Shown here piece by piece: positions 17,563-27,513 of a DNA stretch of 64,000 bases. The notes below the pieces were generated by a model. The model had not been told where the DNA came from, did not search any database, and saw only the letters and a program-made list of their open reading frames with translations. The translations under genes and the position numbers were made by a program. Location of the stretch: contig CAWJDP010000005.1 of NCBI GenBank assembly GCA_963841715.1, positions 186,001-250,000 on the forward strand, given 5' to 3'. The stretch comes from DASPWW01 sp963841715. Its GTDB lineage: Bacteria > Actinomycetota > Thermoleophilia > Solirubrobacterales > 70-9. How positions within the stretch are numbered: the first letter of the stretch is position 1; each line of letters starts with the position of its first letter.

Positions 17563-19149
17563 TCAGGCGCCGCCTCGATCCTCGTCGCGCAGCTCGGCCT
17601 CGTAGACCTCCTCGGTGAGCTGCGGGCCGCGCGCGGCGGACTCGGCTCCCTCGCCCGCGACCGCCGGGGCGGGCTCGGGCGCGGCGCGGAGCGTGCGCAG
17701 GCGCTCGAGCACCGCGGACGGGCGCATCAGACGGCGGATCGTGGCGCGCTCCTCCGGGGTGGGGAAGCCGACTCCCCACAGCGCCGCCGGGTAGGCGAAC
17801 CAGACCGCCGTCCGCGACAGCAGCCCGCCGGCACCCGAAGTGGGGAGCAGCGTGTCGCCGAGGCCGACCATCAACGCCGCGACGCCGACGACGAGCCCCA
17901 GCCGCCGCCACTCGTACGGGACCGGGAACAGCCGCTGCGTGAACGCGTACATCAGCCCGAGCACGACGATGTAGGAGGCGACCAGCGCCAGCCCCGCCCC
18001 GACGATCCCGAACGGCGGCACGAGCGCGAGGTTGAGCGCGACGTTCGCGATCGTCCCCGCCGCTGTGGCGGGGAAGTTGAACGTCGTCCGCCCCGTGCGG
18101 CCGAGGATCACGACCAGCACCAGGTAGAGCGCGTAGAGCGTGATCCCGGTCGCGAGCAGGCCGATTGCCTCGAAGGAGCGGAAGAAGTCGGGCGCGGCGA
18201 GCAGGCGGACGATCCAGCGCGAAAGCAGCCACATCCCGACGACCGCGAACGTGCACACGGCTAGGAACCAGGTCACGATCAGCGAATAGGCGCGGCGGGC
18301 CTCATCGTCGTCGCGGATCGAGTACGCGAGCGGCGGCCACGCGAGCTGGAACCCCCGCACGAGCACGTTGATCGCCTGCGCGAACTTGATCGCGAGCGCG
18401 TACAGGCCCGCCTCCGCGAGCCCCGCGAAGCGGACGAGGATCACGCGGTCGATGAAGTTGAGCGAGTACAGCGACAGCTCCGCGGGCATCGTCGGGAACC
18501 CGAACCGGAACAGCCGCCGCAGGAGCTCGCGGTCGGGGACGACCCCGAGCCTCCGGCGCTGGTCGATCGCGAGCCAGAGCAGGAACGGCACCGCGCTCCC
18601 GTAGACGCCGAGCAGGAGCCCCTTCGCCCCCTCGCCCTCGATCACGACCAGCCACACGGTGAGCGGGATCGCGACGAAGACGTTCGCCATCGTGAAGAAG
18701 AAGTACGCCCGCGCGCGCTCGTCGAGGCGGAGCAGCGAGATCAGGTACTCGAACAGCGTGAACACCCAGAGGCCGAAGATCGCGATCCTCGCCAGCGGGG
18801 GGTCGGTGTGCCCGAGCAGCGCGTCGGAGATCGGCGCCGCGAGCGCCATCGCGACGGCGGCGCCCAGCGTCGCGGTCACGAACAGCGACGCGAACCCGGT
18901 CCGCACGACCTCGTCGGAATCCTCCTCGGGGAGGTAGTAGAAGCGCATGAGCGCCTCGATGATCCCCAGGCGCACGATGATGCTCGTCGCGATCACCGCG
19001 GCGATCATCACCTCGGCGGCGCCGTAGTCGGCCGGGGTCAGGTAGTGCGTGTACAGGGGCAGAAGAACGACCGCGATCAGCTTCGAGATCACGCTCGAGG
19101 CCGTGTATGCGGCGCCCGTCGTCGCGAGTCGGCGGAGGTACTCGAACAT
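17563..19149 (-). CDS. Polysaccharide flippase (Wzx/MATE-like)
   Basis: Moves undecaprenyl-linked repeat units across the inner membrane. 528 residues with about twelve membrane helices and a hydrophilic tail from about residue 470. The N-terminus (LATTGAAYTASSVISKLIAV, then PLYTHYLTPADYGAAEV) is the standard polysaccharide_synt start, and FGFPTMPAELSLYSLNFIDR is the conserved mid-protein segment. The intact frame among broken neighbours shows that the indels are scattered. Downstream of the polymerase gene in one minus-strand operon. Confidence 0.88.
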   Translation of the reverse strand: MFEYLRRLATTGAAYTASSVISKLIAVVLLPLYTHYLTPADYGAAEVMIAAVIATSIIVRLGIIEALMRFYYLPEEDSDEVVRTGFASLFVTATLGAAVAMALAAPISDALLGHTDPPLARIAIFGLWVFTLFEYLISLLRLDERARAYFFFTMANVFVAIPLTVWLVVIEGEGAKGLLLGVYGSAVPFLLWLAIDQRRRLGVVPDRELLRRLFRFGFPTMPAELSLYSLNFIDRVILVRFAGLAEAGLYALAIKFAQAINVLVRGFQLAWPPLAYSIRDDDEARRAYSLIVTWFLAVCTFAVVGMWLLSRWIVRLLAAPDFFRSFEAIGLLATGITLYALYLVLVVILGRTGRTTFNFPATAAGTIANVALNLALVPPFGIVGAGLALVASYIVVLGLMYAFTQRLFPVPYEWRRLGLVVGVAALMVGLGDTLLPTSGAGGLLSRTAVWFAYPAALWGVGFPTPEERATIRRLMRPSAVLERLRTLRAAPEPAPAVAGEGAESAARGPQLTEEVYEAELRDEDRGGA

Positions 19150-19205
19150 CAGCTGACTGATCCCATGCGCGCGTGCTCAGGCTACGTGCGCGGCCGGAGG
19201 AGGGC

Positions 19206-20774
19206 TCATGCCAGCGAGGGCTGGCCCTCGGGCGGCGGGCTGCGCGGCGGTGGGGTCGCCCGCGTCCCCGCCGCGACCGCCGCCCCGGCCGGGCGCCGCG
19301 CGAGCGCGGCGCCGGCGCCGAGCAGCGCCCACGTCACTGGGTCGATCAGCAGGCCCGCGTAGGCGAAGCTGTGGACGACGAGCGCGACGAGGCAGGCCAC
19401 GAGCGCGCCGCGGACCGCGGGCGTCCACCCCCCGGCGGCGAGCGCCGTCCCGAGGCCGACGGCGACCAGCGCGATCCAGACGACCAGCACCGGGAAGCCC
19501 TGCTCGGAGGCGACCGTGATCGCCTCCGTGTGGGAGACGGTTCCCGCCGTGCCCTCGGACGGCGCTTTGAACCGGCTCAGGTACTCGTGCTGGAACGAGC
19601 CCGATCCGTAGCCCCACAGCGGGCGGTCCGCCGCGATCTCGGCGCCGCCCTTGACGAGCCCGGAGCGGCCGCTCGTCTCGGTGTTGAACGAGCCCGAGTT
19701 GCCGGGCCGCAGGCCCGACCCTGCGACGAAGAACAGCAGCACCGCGAGCGCGAAGGCGATCCCCGCCGCGCCGAGCGCCCAGCGCGGGTCCCAGCGCAGC
19801 GCCGCCAGCGCGACGAGCCCAGCGAGCAGGGCGAGCAGGCTCGACTGCGAATAGGTCAGCGTCAGGGCGACGATCAGCACCCCGCAGCCGAGCGCCGCAG
19901 CGACCGCGAGCCGGGCTGAGCGCACCCACAGCATCGCGGCGGTAAGAGCGAGGATCGCGAGCACGAGGTAGCGCCCGAGGATGTTCGGGTCCCAGAACAG
20001 CGAGTTGACCCTGAAGTAGGTGTGGAGCGCGTTCGCGTCGATCACCTGCTGGTTCCAGAACAGGTCGTGCGTCTGGGACTGGACGATCGCGACCGCGGCG
20101 AACACGAGCGCCTCGCCGACCGCAATCCCGAGCAGCGCGAGCAGCAGCGGCCGCGTCCAGCGGGTCCGTGACAGCAGCGAGTACAGGACCGCGAACGGGA
20201 TCAGGAAGAACGAGGCGTCCTCGAGGGCCTGCGAGAAGACGGGCGAGTACGCGCTCTGGAGCGCGTAGATGACGATGAACGCGGCCAGCAGGCGCGGCAG
20301 CCACTCGACCGCGACTCCGATCAGACGCGGGCGCGGCCGGGCGTCGGCGGCACCCGCGTCGTCGACGGCCTCGCCCCTCCACGCCGCGAGCGCGGCGGCT
20401 ATCGCGGCGCCCCCAACGACGAGGTAGAGCGGGATCAGCAGGTTGACGCTCCCGTTGCCGACGTCGACCGGGACCCGGAACGGCAGCAGCGCGAACGCGA
20501 GCAGCGGCACGGCCAGCGGCCGGCGAGTGAACAGCGCCGCCAGCGCCGCCAGCGCCGCCGCCCCGATGACGAGCCCGGCCCCGAGCCGGGCGGGGCTGTG
20601 GCGGAGGTCATGGAATCGAGCGCTGTCCCAGACGTCGGAGGCGATCAGGACCGCGACGAGGGCGAGCGCGACGAGCATTGCCAGCGCCCGCGTACGCGGC
20701 CGCGACGACAGCAGCGCGACCGCCGCCGCCACCGAGGCCGCTGCGAGTCCGACCCACTGCAGCGCCCCGGTCAT
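19206..20774 (-). CDS. O-antigen ligase/polymerase-like membrane protein
   Basis: 522 residues with about twelve membrane helices and one long extracytoplasmic loop. The conserved Wzy_C/WaaL-type region is present: LYLVLAILAL-like helices, then a loop with SGRSGLVKGGAEIAADRPLWGYGSGSF (split here as two parts), followed by SHTEAITVASEQG, whose His is the usual key residue. It should polymerise or transfer the exported polysaccharide. Its start overlaps the end of the next upstream gene by 4 bases. Chain specificity is not readable. Confidence 0.85.
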   Translation of the reverse strand: MTGALQWVGLAAASVAAAVALLSSRPRTRALAMLVALALVAVLIASDVWDSARFHDLRHSPARLGAGLVIGAAALAALAALFTRRPLAVPLLAFALLPFRVPVDVGNGSVNLLIPLYLVVGGAAIAAALAAWRGEAVDDAGAADARPRPRLIGVAVEWLPRLLAAFIVIYALQSAYSPVFSQALEDASFFLIPFAVLYSLLSRTRWTRPLLLALLGIAVGEALVFAAVAIVQSQTHDLFWNQQVIDANALHTYFRVNSLFWDPNILGRYLVLAILALTAAMLWVRSARLAVAAALGCGVLIVALTLTYSQSSLLALLAGLVALAALRWDPRWALGAAGIAFALAVLLFFVAGSGLRPGNSGSFNTETSGRSGLVKGGAEIAADRPLWGYGSGSFQHEYLSRFKAPSEGTAGTVSHTEAITVASEQGFPVLVVWIALVAVGLGTALAAGGWTPAVRGALVACLVALVVHSFAYAGLLIDPVTWALLGAGAALARRPAGAAVAAGTRATPPPRSPPPEGQPSLA

Positions 20775-21223
20775 CCGCCGCCCCTGGTCTTGAGCCGGAT
20801 CGTCTGCGGAGAGACGATCTTGCGATCGCCGGCGGGGATCTCGATCTCGGCCCGGTAGCGCCCCGCGGGGGCGATCGTCCGGGAGTTGGTGCGGCCGTTC
20901 CAGTCGAAGCGGTAGAGCTTGTCGCGGCTCGCGATCGTGAGGTTGCGCCCCAGCGTCCGGACGAGGTCGCGGTCGGAGTTGACGACGACGACGGTGACGT
21001 TGTCCTCAAGCCGGCGACCCCGGAAGCGGATCCGCGCCTTCGTATGCCGCGCGGCGTTGGGAGTGAACGTGTGCTCGACCTGGAACAGGTCGACGACGAC
21101 ACCGACCCTACGGGCGCGCAGGACGACCGCGAGCGACAGCAGCGCCGCGGCGACGAGGACGGCGAACAGCAGCGGTGCGAGGTATGTGCGAGTCGCGCGC
21201 CCGGAGCCCGCGAGCGCGCTCAC
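20771..21223 (-). CDS. Membrane-anchored protein with an Ig-like domain
   Basis: 150 residues: one membrane helix (APLLFAVLVAAALLSLAVVL), then a small all-beta extracytoplasmic domain. The pattern YRFDWNGRTNSRTIAPAGRY followed by RAEIEI resembles FlgD-type Ig-like domains. No catalytic residues are visible. It is embedded in the polysaccharide operon between the polymerase and a LytR_C protein, overlapping each by 4 bases, so an accessory role at the membrane in polymer assembly is likely but unproven. Confidence 0.65.
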   Translation of the reverse strand: MSALAGSGRATRTYLAPLLFAVLVAAALLSLAVVLRARRVGVVVDLFQVEHTFTPNAARHTKARIRFRGRRLEDNVTVVVVNSDRDLVRTLGRNLTIASRDKLYRFDWNGRTNSRTIAPAGRYRAEIEIPAGDRKIVSPQTIRLKTRGGG

Positions 21224-22020
21224 GACGCGCGGTCCTCCCCCGCCACGACGACGACGGGTGCCCCCTGCGACAGCGCCGATGTCTCCTTGTCGATCAGCTT
21301 CACGTCCTTGATCCCGAGATCATGGGCGACCGCCTGCGCCTCCTGCTCATGCCCGCGCTCGAACATCACGTAGCTCGTGTTCGCGGGCGAGGGGCTGTTC
21401 GTGACGGCGCCGAGCTGGTAGCCGTTGGACTTGATGTCGTCACCTACCTTGCCGGCGAGCCCCGGGACCGCGGTGCCGTTCAAGGAGGCGACCTTGATCT
21501 CGGACGGGACTACGCCGCCCCGCGTGCTGGTCGCGGACGTGTCCTCGCCGCGGTGGAGAATCAGCAGCGTCCCGGCGATCCCACCGATCCCGATCGCGAA
21601 CACGGCGGCGGTGGCGACGACGAGCTCGCGCGCCGTCGGCCCGCGTCGGAAGAACCGCCTCCAGGCCGGCTCGTCGGCGAGGGCGCGGTGCTCAGCGGTG
21701 CCCATCCCCGCCGGTCGCTGCCTGAGCGCGCGGCGCGCCGAAGCGCGCTCCGCGGCCGCCGACTCCCGCGCCGCCTGGCGGACCTCGGCCCGCGTCGTCT
21801 CTGCCCTCCCGGTGACGCGCGCGACAGCCGCCTGCTGGGCCGCGCGCGCCTCGGCGGCGGCGAACTCGTCGACCTCGTTCGGCGCGTTCGGGTCGCGGTC
21901 CGCCCACAGCGTCAGCCGCTTCACGTCCCGTGACTGCGAGAGGTACAGCGGGATCATCAGCAGCAGGCCGATGACCGCGGCGGGGCCGATGTAGTGGCCG
22001 ATCTTGACGACTAGATCCAT
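21220..22020 (-). CDS. LytR_C-domain membrane protein (copy A)
   Basis: 266 residues: an N-terminal membrane helix, the motif QSRDVKRLTLWADRDPNAP, an Ala/Arg-rich helical stretch, a second membrane helix (ELVVATAAVFAIGIGGIAG) and a C-terminal LytR_C domain (VASLNGTAVPGLAGKVGD, then GYQLGAVTNSP). The LytR_C domain is normally the tail of LytR-CpsA-Psr ligases that attach polymers to peptidoglycan; here it occurs without the catalytic LCP domain. With copy B it forms a tandem pair. Both are likely accessory factors for polymer attachment, by inference from the locus. Confidence 0.78.
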   Translation of the reverse strand: MDLVVKIGHYIGPAAVIGLLLMIPLYLSQSRDVKRLTLWADRDPNAPNEVDEFAAAEARAAQQAAVARVTGRAETTRAEVRQAARESAAAERASARRALRQRPAGMGTAEHRALADEPAWRRFFRRGPTARELVVATAAVFAIGIGGIAGTLLILHRGEDTSATSTRGGVVPSEIKVASLNGTAVPGLAGKVGDDIKSNGYQLGAVTNSPSPANTSYVMFERGHEQEAQAVAHDLGIKDVKLIDKETSALSQGAPVVVVAGEDRAS

Positions 22021-22057
22021 GCGGGCCCTCGGCGCGGCGCCGACGCGCAGCGCGCCA

Positions 22058-22903
22058 TTACAGATGCGAGTTGTTGAGCCCGACCACGAGCGCGACCTTC
22101 GCGCCCTGGACCTTGGCCTTGACCTCCGGGCTCATCTGCTGCAGCTCCGGTTTCGTGCCGAGCGGCTTCGCGAGGTCGGACTGGACGACCTTGGCGTCGG
22201 CCTGCGAGCTCGGCACGAACATCAGCTCGCTAGTCGTGAAGCTCTCATCGGCGTCGGCGACCGCGCCGACCTTGTAGCCGGCCTTGCGGACCACGGCGGC
22301 GCCCTTGCTCGCGAGCCCTGGCACGCCCGCCGCGCCGCCGCCGCCGGTCCCGTTGAGGACCGCGACAGTGACGTTGGGCTTCCCGCCGCCGCCGCCACCG
22401 CCCTTCTTGCCTCCCTTGCCGCCCCCGCCCCCGATCAGGCCGAAGGCACCGGTTGCGATCACAGCGACTGCGAGGACGATCACGACGCCGCCGGCGATCA
22501 GGTAGCGCGGCTCGGGCAGCGGGATACGGCGAAAGCGCTCGCCGAGCCCGGAGGGCGCCAGGCCGGAGAGCCGAGACCCGCGGCTCGACGAGCCCTCGTC
22601 GGATTCCGGGACCGGAGCGGCCCCGGGCGCCTGCGCGGATGGTGTCGCTTGAGCCTGCGGCGGCGCGGGCTCCCGCGCGGCAGCCGGTGGCGCCGCCTCC
22701 GCCTCCTCGGCGTCCTCGGCCGCCTCCGCGGCCGCTGTCTCCGCGGCCTCCGCGGCCGCCGCGGCGCGCTCGGGGGCGCGGCCCGCCCAGTCGCGCAGCC
22801 GGCGGACGTCTCGCGCCTGCTGGAAATACAGCAGCACGAGCACGGCGAAGCCGACGAATGCGATCAGCCCCAAGTAGGCACCGAGATTCTCGATCAGGTG
22901 CAT
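22058..22903 (-). CDS. LytR_C-domain membrane protein (copy B)
   Basis: 281 residues with the same architecture as copy A: N-terminal membrane helix, the motif QARDVRRLRDWAGRAPERA, a long Ala/Glu/Pro-rich linker, a second membrane helix near 145, a Gly/Lys-rich tether, and a C-terminal LytR_C domain (VAVLNGTGGGGAAGVPGLAS, GYKVGAVADAD). No LCP domain. ATG 22903 is the start. The Gly-rich tether is encoded by a run of GCC/GGC codons. Confidence 0.77.
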   Translation of the reverse strand: MHLIENLGAYLGLIAFVGFAVLVLLYFQQARDVRRLRDWAGRAPERAAAAAEAAETAAAEAAEDAEEAEAAPPAAAREPAPPQAQATPSAQAPGAAPVPESDEGSSSRGSRLSGLAPSGLGERFRRIPLPEPRYLIAGGVVIVLAVAVIATGAFGLIGGGGGKGGKKGGGGGGGKPNVTVAVLNGTGGGGAAGVPGLASKGAAVVRKAGYKVGAVADADESFTTSELMFVPSSQADAKVVQSDLAKPLGTKPELQQMSPEVKAKVQGAKVALVVGLNNSHL

Positions 22904-22976
22904 GGCGCGGGCATCTTAGGTACTAGCGGCTTTCACACGCACCGATGGGCGTGGGTCTTGGCGCCCGGCGCCCGCG

Positions 22977-24869
22977 CTACGGGGCGTCGATCTCGACCGC
23001 CGAGGCGTCGCGCTGCTCCGCCACGAGCTCCACAACCCGGCTCGCGAGCCCGGTCTCGTCACCGGCGACCACGAGTTGCTCGAGGCGCTCAACGGTTGCC
23101 TCGACCCAGTCCGGATCGAGCGGGCGATCGCGCATCGCGCGCACGATCCGGCTCGCCTCGGTCGGCATTGAGCGCTCGTCGACGTTGAACAGCTCCTCGT
23201 GGATCTTCTCCCCGGGTCGGGGGCCGACGATCTCGATCGCTACGTCCTGGTCGGGCTCATAGCCCGCGAGCCGGATCATGTTCCGTGCCAGCTCGAGGAT
23301 CTTCACCTGCTCGCCCATCTCGAGCACGAGCACGTCTCCGCTCTCGCCGTCGACATCGCCCGCCCGGATCACGAGCTGGACCGCCTCGGGGATCGTCATG
23401 AAGTAGCGCGTCATGTCCTCGTGGGTGACTGTGACCGGACCGCCGTGCTCGATCTGGCTGCGAAAGATCGGGACGACGCTGCCGGACGACCCGAGCACGT
23501 TCCCGAACCGGACGGTGATGAACTTCGTCTCCGGGTGGCGGTCGCCGGCGGCCTCGACGATCCACTCCGCCATCGCCTTCGAGGCGCCCATCACGGTTCC
23601 GGGGTTGACCGCCTTGTCGGTGGAGACGAGGACGAAGCGCTCAGCCCCGGCCGCGGCGGCGGTCATCGCCGTCACCCGCGTGCCGATCGCGTTGTTGCGG
23701 ACCGCCTCGAGCGGGTTCGACTCCATCAGCGGCACGTGCTTGTAGGCGGCGGCGTGGAACACGACCTCGGGCTTGAAGCGCTGCATCACCTCTTGCATCC
23801 GCTCGGCCTCGCGGCAGTCGGCGAGCACGGCCTCGACGCGGGAGAAGTGCCACTGGTCGAGCATCTCGCGGTCGATCTCGAACAGGCTCGACTCGGCGTG
23901 GTCGAGAAGGATCAGCAGGCGCGGCCCCACGCGGGCGATCTGGCGCGAGAGCTCGGAGCCGATCGAGCCGCCGGCACCGGTAACGAGCACGATCTTGTCG
24001 GTCAGGTACGAGCCGACGCGCGAGAGCTCCATCTTCACGGGGTCGCGGCCGAGCACGTCCTCGACCTGGACCTCGCGCAGCTGACGGGTGAGCTGGACGC
24101 CGCCGCGCAGGAGCTCGAACACGGTCGGCAGCGTCCGCACGGGGATCTCGCGCTCCCGACACGCAGCGACGACCTTCCCGCGGACGACACCGGGCGCCGA
24201 CGGGATCGCGATCACGATCTCGTCGGGCTTCACGCGGTCGGCGACATCGCCGATCTCCTCGGTCGAGCCGAGCACCTTCGACCCGAGCAGGCGCATCCCG
24301 CGCTTGCGGGGATCATCGTCGATGAATCCGATCGCCTTCGCGCCCAGGTTCGGGTTCAGCTGCATCTCGCGCACGACCATCTGTCCGCCCGATCCGGCGC
24401 CGACGACGAGCACGCCGTGGGCGCCGCGGCGTCGCGCCGAGCGGTCAGGGCGCTCGGCGATCAGGCGAGCGGCCATCCGCACGCCCGAAACGAGCAGCAG
24501 CGTGAGCAGGAAGTCCATGATCGCGACCGAGCGCGGGAGGTTGTGGCCGAACGGCTGCGCGACCGTGAACACGACGACGAGCACGGCGCTCGCGAGTGCG
24601 ACCGCCTGCACGATCGCAGCGAAGTTCGCCATCCGGAAGTAGCGCCACCACTGCTGGTGGAGGCCGAAGAACCCGAAGATGATCGCCTTGCCGAGGGCGA
24701 CGAACGCGATCGAGCCCCAGAGCATCGTCCAGTAGCGGTCCGGGATCCCGTGCGGGGTGTCCAGGAACCGCAGCTTGAACGCAAGCCCAAAGGCCAGGGC
24801 GCACAGCGCCGCGTCCGCCCCGAAGAGGGCAAGCCGGTGCCGGTGCACCGGATCGGTGAGGCGATCCAT
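22977..24869 (-). CDS. Nucleoside-diphosphate-sugar epimerase/dehydratase (CapD/WbpM-like)
   Basis: Membrane-bound UDP-sugar 4,6-dehydratase or epimerase that makes the modified sugar used to begin the repeat unit; about 630 residues. Four N-terminal membrane helices, a first Rossmann domain (VLVVGAGSGGQ), then the catalytic SDR domain with VTGAGGSIGSELSRQ, HAAAYKHVPLME, VSTDKAVNPGTVMGASK and FGNVLGSSGSVVPIF. As in the FlaA1/WbpM group the usual Tyr of Tyr-x3-Lys is Met. ATG 24869 is chosen because the frame upstream merely runs through the neighbouring transferase gene. Confidence 0.9.
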   Translation of the reverse strand: MDRLTDPVHRHRLALFGADAALCALAFGLAFKLRFLDTPHGIPDRYWTMLWGSIAFVALGKAIIFGFFGLHQQWWRYFRMANFAAIVQAVALASAVLVVVFTVAQPFGHNLPRSVAIMDFLLTLLLVSGVRMAARLIAERPDRSARRRGAHGVLVVGAGSGGQMVVREMQLNPNLGAKAIGFIDDDPRKRGMRLLGSKVLGSTEEIGDVADRVKPDEIVIAIPSAPGVVRGKVVAACREREIPVRTLPTVFELLRGGVQLTRQLREVQVEDVLGRDPVKMELSRVGSYLTDKIVLVTGAGGSIGSELSRQIARVGPRLLILLDHAESSLFEIDREMLDQWHFSRVEAVLADCREAERMQEVMQRFKPEVVFHAAAYKHVPLMESNPLEAVRNNAIGTRVTAMTAAAAGAERFVLVSTDKAVNPGTVMGASKAMAEWIVEAAGDRHPETKFITVRFGNVLGSSGSVVPIFRSQIEHGGPVTVTHEDMTRYFMTIPEAVQLVIRAGDVDGESGDVLVLEMGEQVKILELARNMIRLAGYEPDQDVAIEIVGPRPGEKIHEELFNVDERSMPTEASRIVRAMRDRPLDPDWVEATVERLEQLVVAGDETGLASRVVELVAEQRDASAVEIDAP

Positions 24870-24934
24870 CGCGGGAAGTCTAGAGGCGAATTCTCGCCGT
24901 GTGCGGGGCGAACGCGGGATCCGCAAAGCGCGCC

Positions 24935-25949
24935 TCAGGCCGCGCCCGAGCGCTCGCCGGCGAGCGCGCGGTCGACCTCGGCGCAGATCCCGTCGCGGCG
25001 CAGCTCGTACGGGAACAGCTCCCGGATCCGCGCCCTGGCCGCGCGACCTGATCCCGGTCCGAGCTCGAGCGCGCGCCGGACCCCCTCGGCGATCGCCTCC
25101 GGTGACTGGTCGGGAATCGTCACGCCGGCGTCCCCGACCACCTCCGGCAGCGCCCCGGCCGCGGTCGCGACGGGCACGCATGACGCGAGCATCGCCTCGG
25201 CGAGCGCGATTCCGAACCCCTCGTGCGCCGAGGCCTGCACGTAGACCGCCGCGCGGCGGAAGTACGAGTCGAGCTCGGAGTCCTCGAGCCAGCCGGTGAA
25301 CTCGACGTTCGGCGTCGCCTCGGCGCGCAGGCGCTCGACCGTGTCATCCCAGAACACGCCCGCGAGCACGAACTTCACCTCGGGCAGACGCGAAGCCGCG
25401 CGCACGAACGGCAGGTGACCCTTGCGCTCGAGGTTGAGCTCGTAGACCGCGCCGACGGTCAGCGCCATCCGCTCCGCGTTCCTTGCCCCCCGACTCGAGG
25501 TCGGCGAAGCGGTCGGGGAGGCCGTGGTGGACGACAGCGACGCGCCCCGGCGCGAGCGAGAGGTTGCGGCCGATCTCCTCGAGCGAGTAGTTCGAGTTCG
25601 TGATCAGGCGCGTCGCCCGCGACATCGTCCACCGCGACAGGCGCCGCCGGATCCCGCCGCGCTGCGAGCCGTACCCGATCTCCGGCACCGAGGCCGTGTC
25701 AAAGCCCCCGATCACGAGCACGGAGGGCTTTCGCAGCACCCAGGCGAGGGTCAGGGCGAGCAGCGTGTGCCAGGCGGCGAACCAGCCGAAGACGACGTCG
25801 CAGCGGCGGAGCTTTCGCAGCAGCTCGAGCGGGCGCGGCCGAAACCCCTGCTGGAAGTACTCCTCGACCTCGAAGCGCTCAGCGAGGGCGTCGCGATCGA
25901 CGCTCGTGAACGTGTTGTGCCGGCTGACGACATAGAGGACGCGGGCCAC
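24935..25949 (-). pseudogene. GT4 glycosyltransferase, one frameshift in a G6 run
   Basis: GT-B fold transferase of about 337 residues. N-terminal half from GTG 25949 (VARVLYVVSRHNTF) to VVHHGLPDRFADLES; C-terminal half MALTVGAVYELNLERKGHL to the stop, with the donor-site E-x7-E element EGFGIALAEA. The halves are out of frame by one base at about 25487-25492, a run of six C on the plus strand (six G in the gene). The reconstructed join reads GARNAERMALTVG. Homopolymer miscount is the simplest cause; slipped-strand phase variation is the alternative. Confidence 0.78.
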
Positions 25950-25972
25950 GGCCGCGTATCCTGACGGCTTCG

Positions 25973-26636
25973 ATGCCAGTCGCCTCACTGCTCGATCCGC
26001 TGGTCAACCTTTCGACCGACTTCATCGACTCCGCGGGGCTCCCGGGGGTCTTCGTGCTGATGGCGCTCGGGAGCGCGAACATCCCCGTCCCAAGTGAGGT
26101 CGTGATGCTGTTCGCCGGCTTCAACGTCTCCGACGGCAAGATGAGCATGCTCGGAATCATCGTCGCCGGAGTCGCCGGGAACATGGTCGGCTCGTGGGTC
26201 TCGTACGCGCTCGGCTACTTCGGGCGCGTCGAGCTGATCGAACGCAACAAGCTCATCCACCTCGGCCCGAAGCAGATCGCCCAGGCCGACGGCTGGTTCA
26301 AGCGCTACGGCGACGCCGCCGTGTTCTTCACCCGGCTGCTGCCGGTCGTGCGCGCGTTCATCTCGCTCCCCGCGGGGCTCGCGCGGATGCCGTTCTGGCG
26401 CTTCTCCGTCCTCACCTTCCTCGGCTCGGCGCCGTGGGTGATCGGCGCTCGCGTTCCTCGGACGGGCGGTGGGCCCGAAATGGGACGAGTGGCACCGGCG
26501 GCTCGGCTTCCTCGACTACGTCGTCGTCGTCGCGGTCGTGGCGCTCGTCGTCTACGCCGTGATCAGGTGGCGACGCGGCCGCCGCGAGGGCGAGCCGGAG
26601 CCCGAACCCGAGCCGGCCTCGGGGTCGGGGCTCTGA
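25973..26636 (+). pseudogene. DedA-family membrane protein, one frameshift
   Basis: Integral membrane protein of about 220 residues. DedA-family members have been shown to return undecaprenyl phosphate from the outer to the inner leaflet (UptA). Seen: ANIPVPSEVVMLFAGF with the conserved Glu, GNMVGSWVSYALGYFGR, and FFTRLLPVVRAFISLPAG with the family's two Arg. One base is missing near 26448 (GGCGCTCGCG, expected GGCGCGCTCGCG); afterwards LAFLGRAVGPKWDEWHRR and a last membrane helix continue to TGA 26634-26636. The tail is Glu/Pro-rich. It overlaps uppP. Confidence 0.82.
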
Positions 26637-27513
26637 GCGACCCGATTCCAGCCCGGAGGGCGATCGCGCTCGGGATCGTCCAGGGGCCCGCCGAGCTGCT
26701 GCCGGTCTCGAGCTCCGCACATCTGAACCTCGTTCCCTGGCTCGCGGGCTGGAACTGGGACCGCCATGACCCCGAGCTGCGAAAGTCGTTCGAGGTCGCG
26801 CTTCACGCCGGTGCCGCGGGCGCGCTGCTCGTCGGCCAGCGGAAGGTGATCGCCGAGGAGCTGCGCGAGTTCGACCTTCGTCGCGCCGCGGTGCTGGCGC
26901 TGTCGTTCGCTCCGCCCGCGATCGCCGGCTACACGCTCGAGCGCCCGATCGAGCGCCGGCTCGGGGGCCCCGGCGCGACGGCCGCCGGGCTGCTCGCCGG
27001 AGCGGCGGCGATGATCCTCGCCGACCGGCGCCCGCAGGAGCGCGGCCGCGGGTCGGCGGGGCCGATCGACGGGCTCGCGCTTGGACTCGCCCAGGCGGCC
27101 GCGCTCGCGCCCGGCGTGTCGCGAAACGGAGCCACGCTCGCCGCCGCCCGCTGGCGGCGGTTCACCCGCGAGCACGCGAACATGCTCTCACGCACGGTGG
27201 CGTTGCCGGTGATCGTCGGCGCGGCGCTGTTCAAGGGCGTGCGGCTGCGCGGCCGCGGCGATGACCCCGCGCTTCGGCGCTCGATGGCGGCCGGGATCGG
27301 GGCCTCGTTCGCCTCCACGCTCGCCTCCCAGAGCCTGATCAAGCAGGTCGAGCGTGACCGCGCGCTGTGGCCCTACGCCGCATACCGCGCCGCGCTCGCC
27401 GGGGTGGTCCTGTGGCGGCTGCGCCGCGCCCGCCGCCCGCCGCCCGCCGTTTCCGCCGAGGTCGTGGCGAGCGGCAACGGCCGCCCGGTGCCCGTTCCCT
27501 CGGCGGTGCGCCG

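Noticed and set aside
22904..22976. Terminator between the LytR_C and CapD-like genes
   Set aside because: CACGC/GCGTG and GGCGCC pairs are short and typical of the base composition; not convincing.
22977..25181. Longer CapD-like protein starting upstream of 24869
   Set aside because: The extra N-terminal 100 codons are Arg/Gly-rich and overlap the GT4 gene in another frame; the membrane-helix start at ATG 24869 fits the family.
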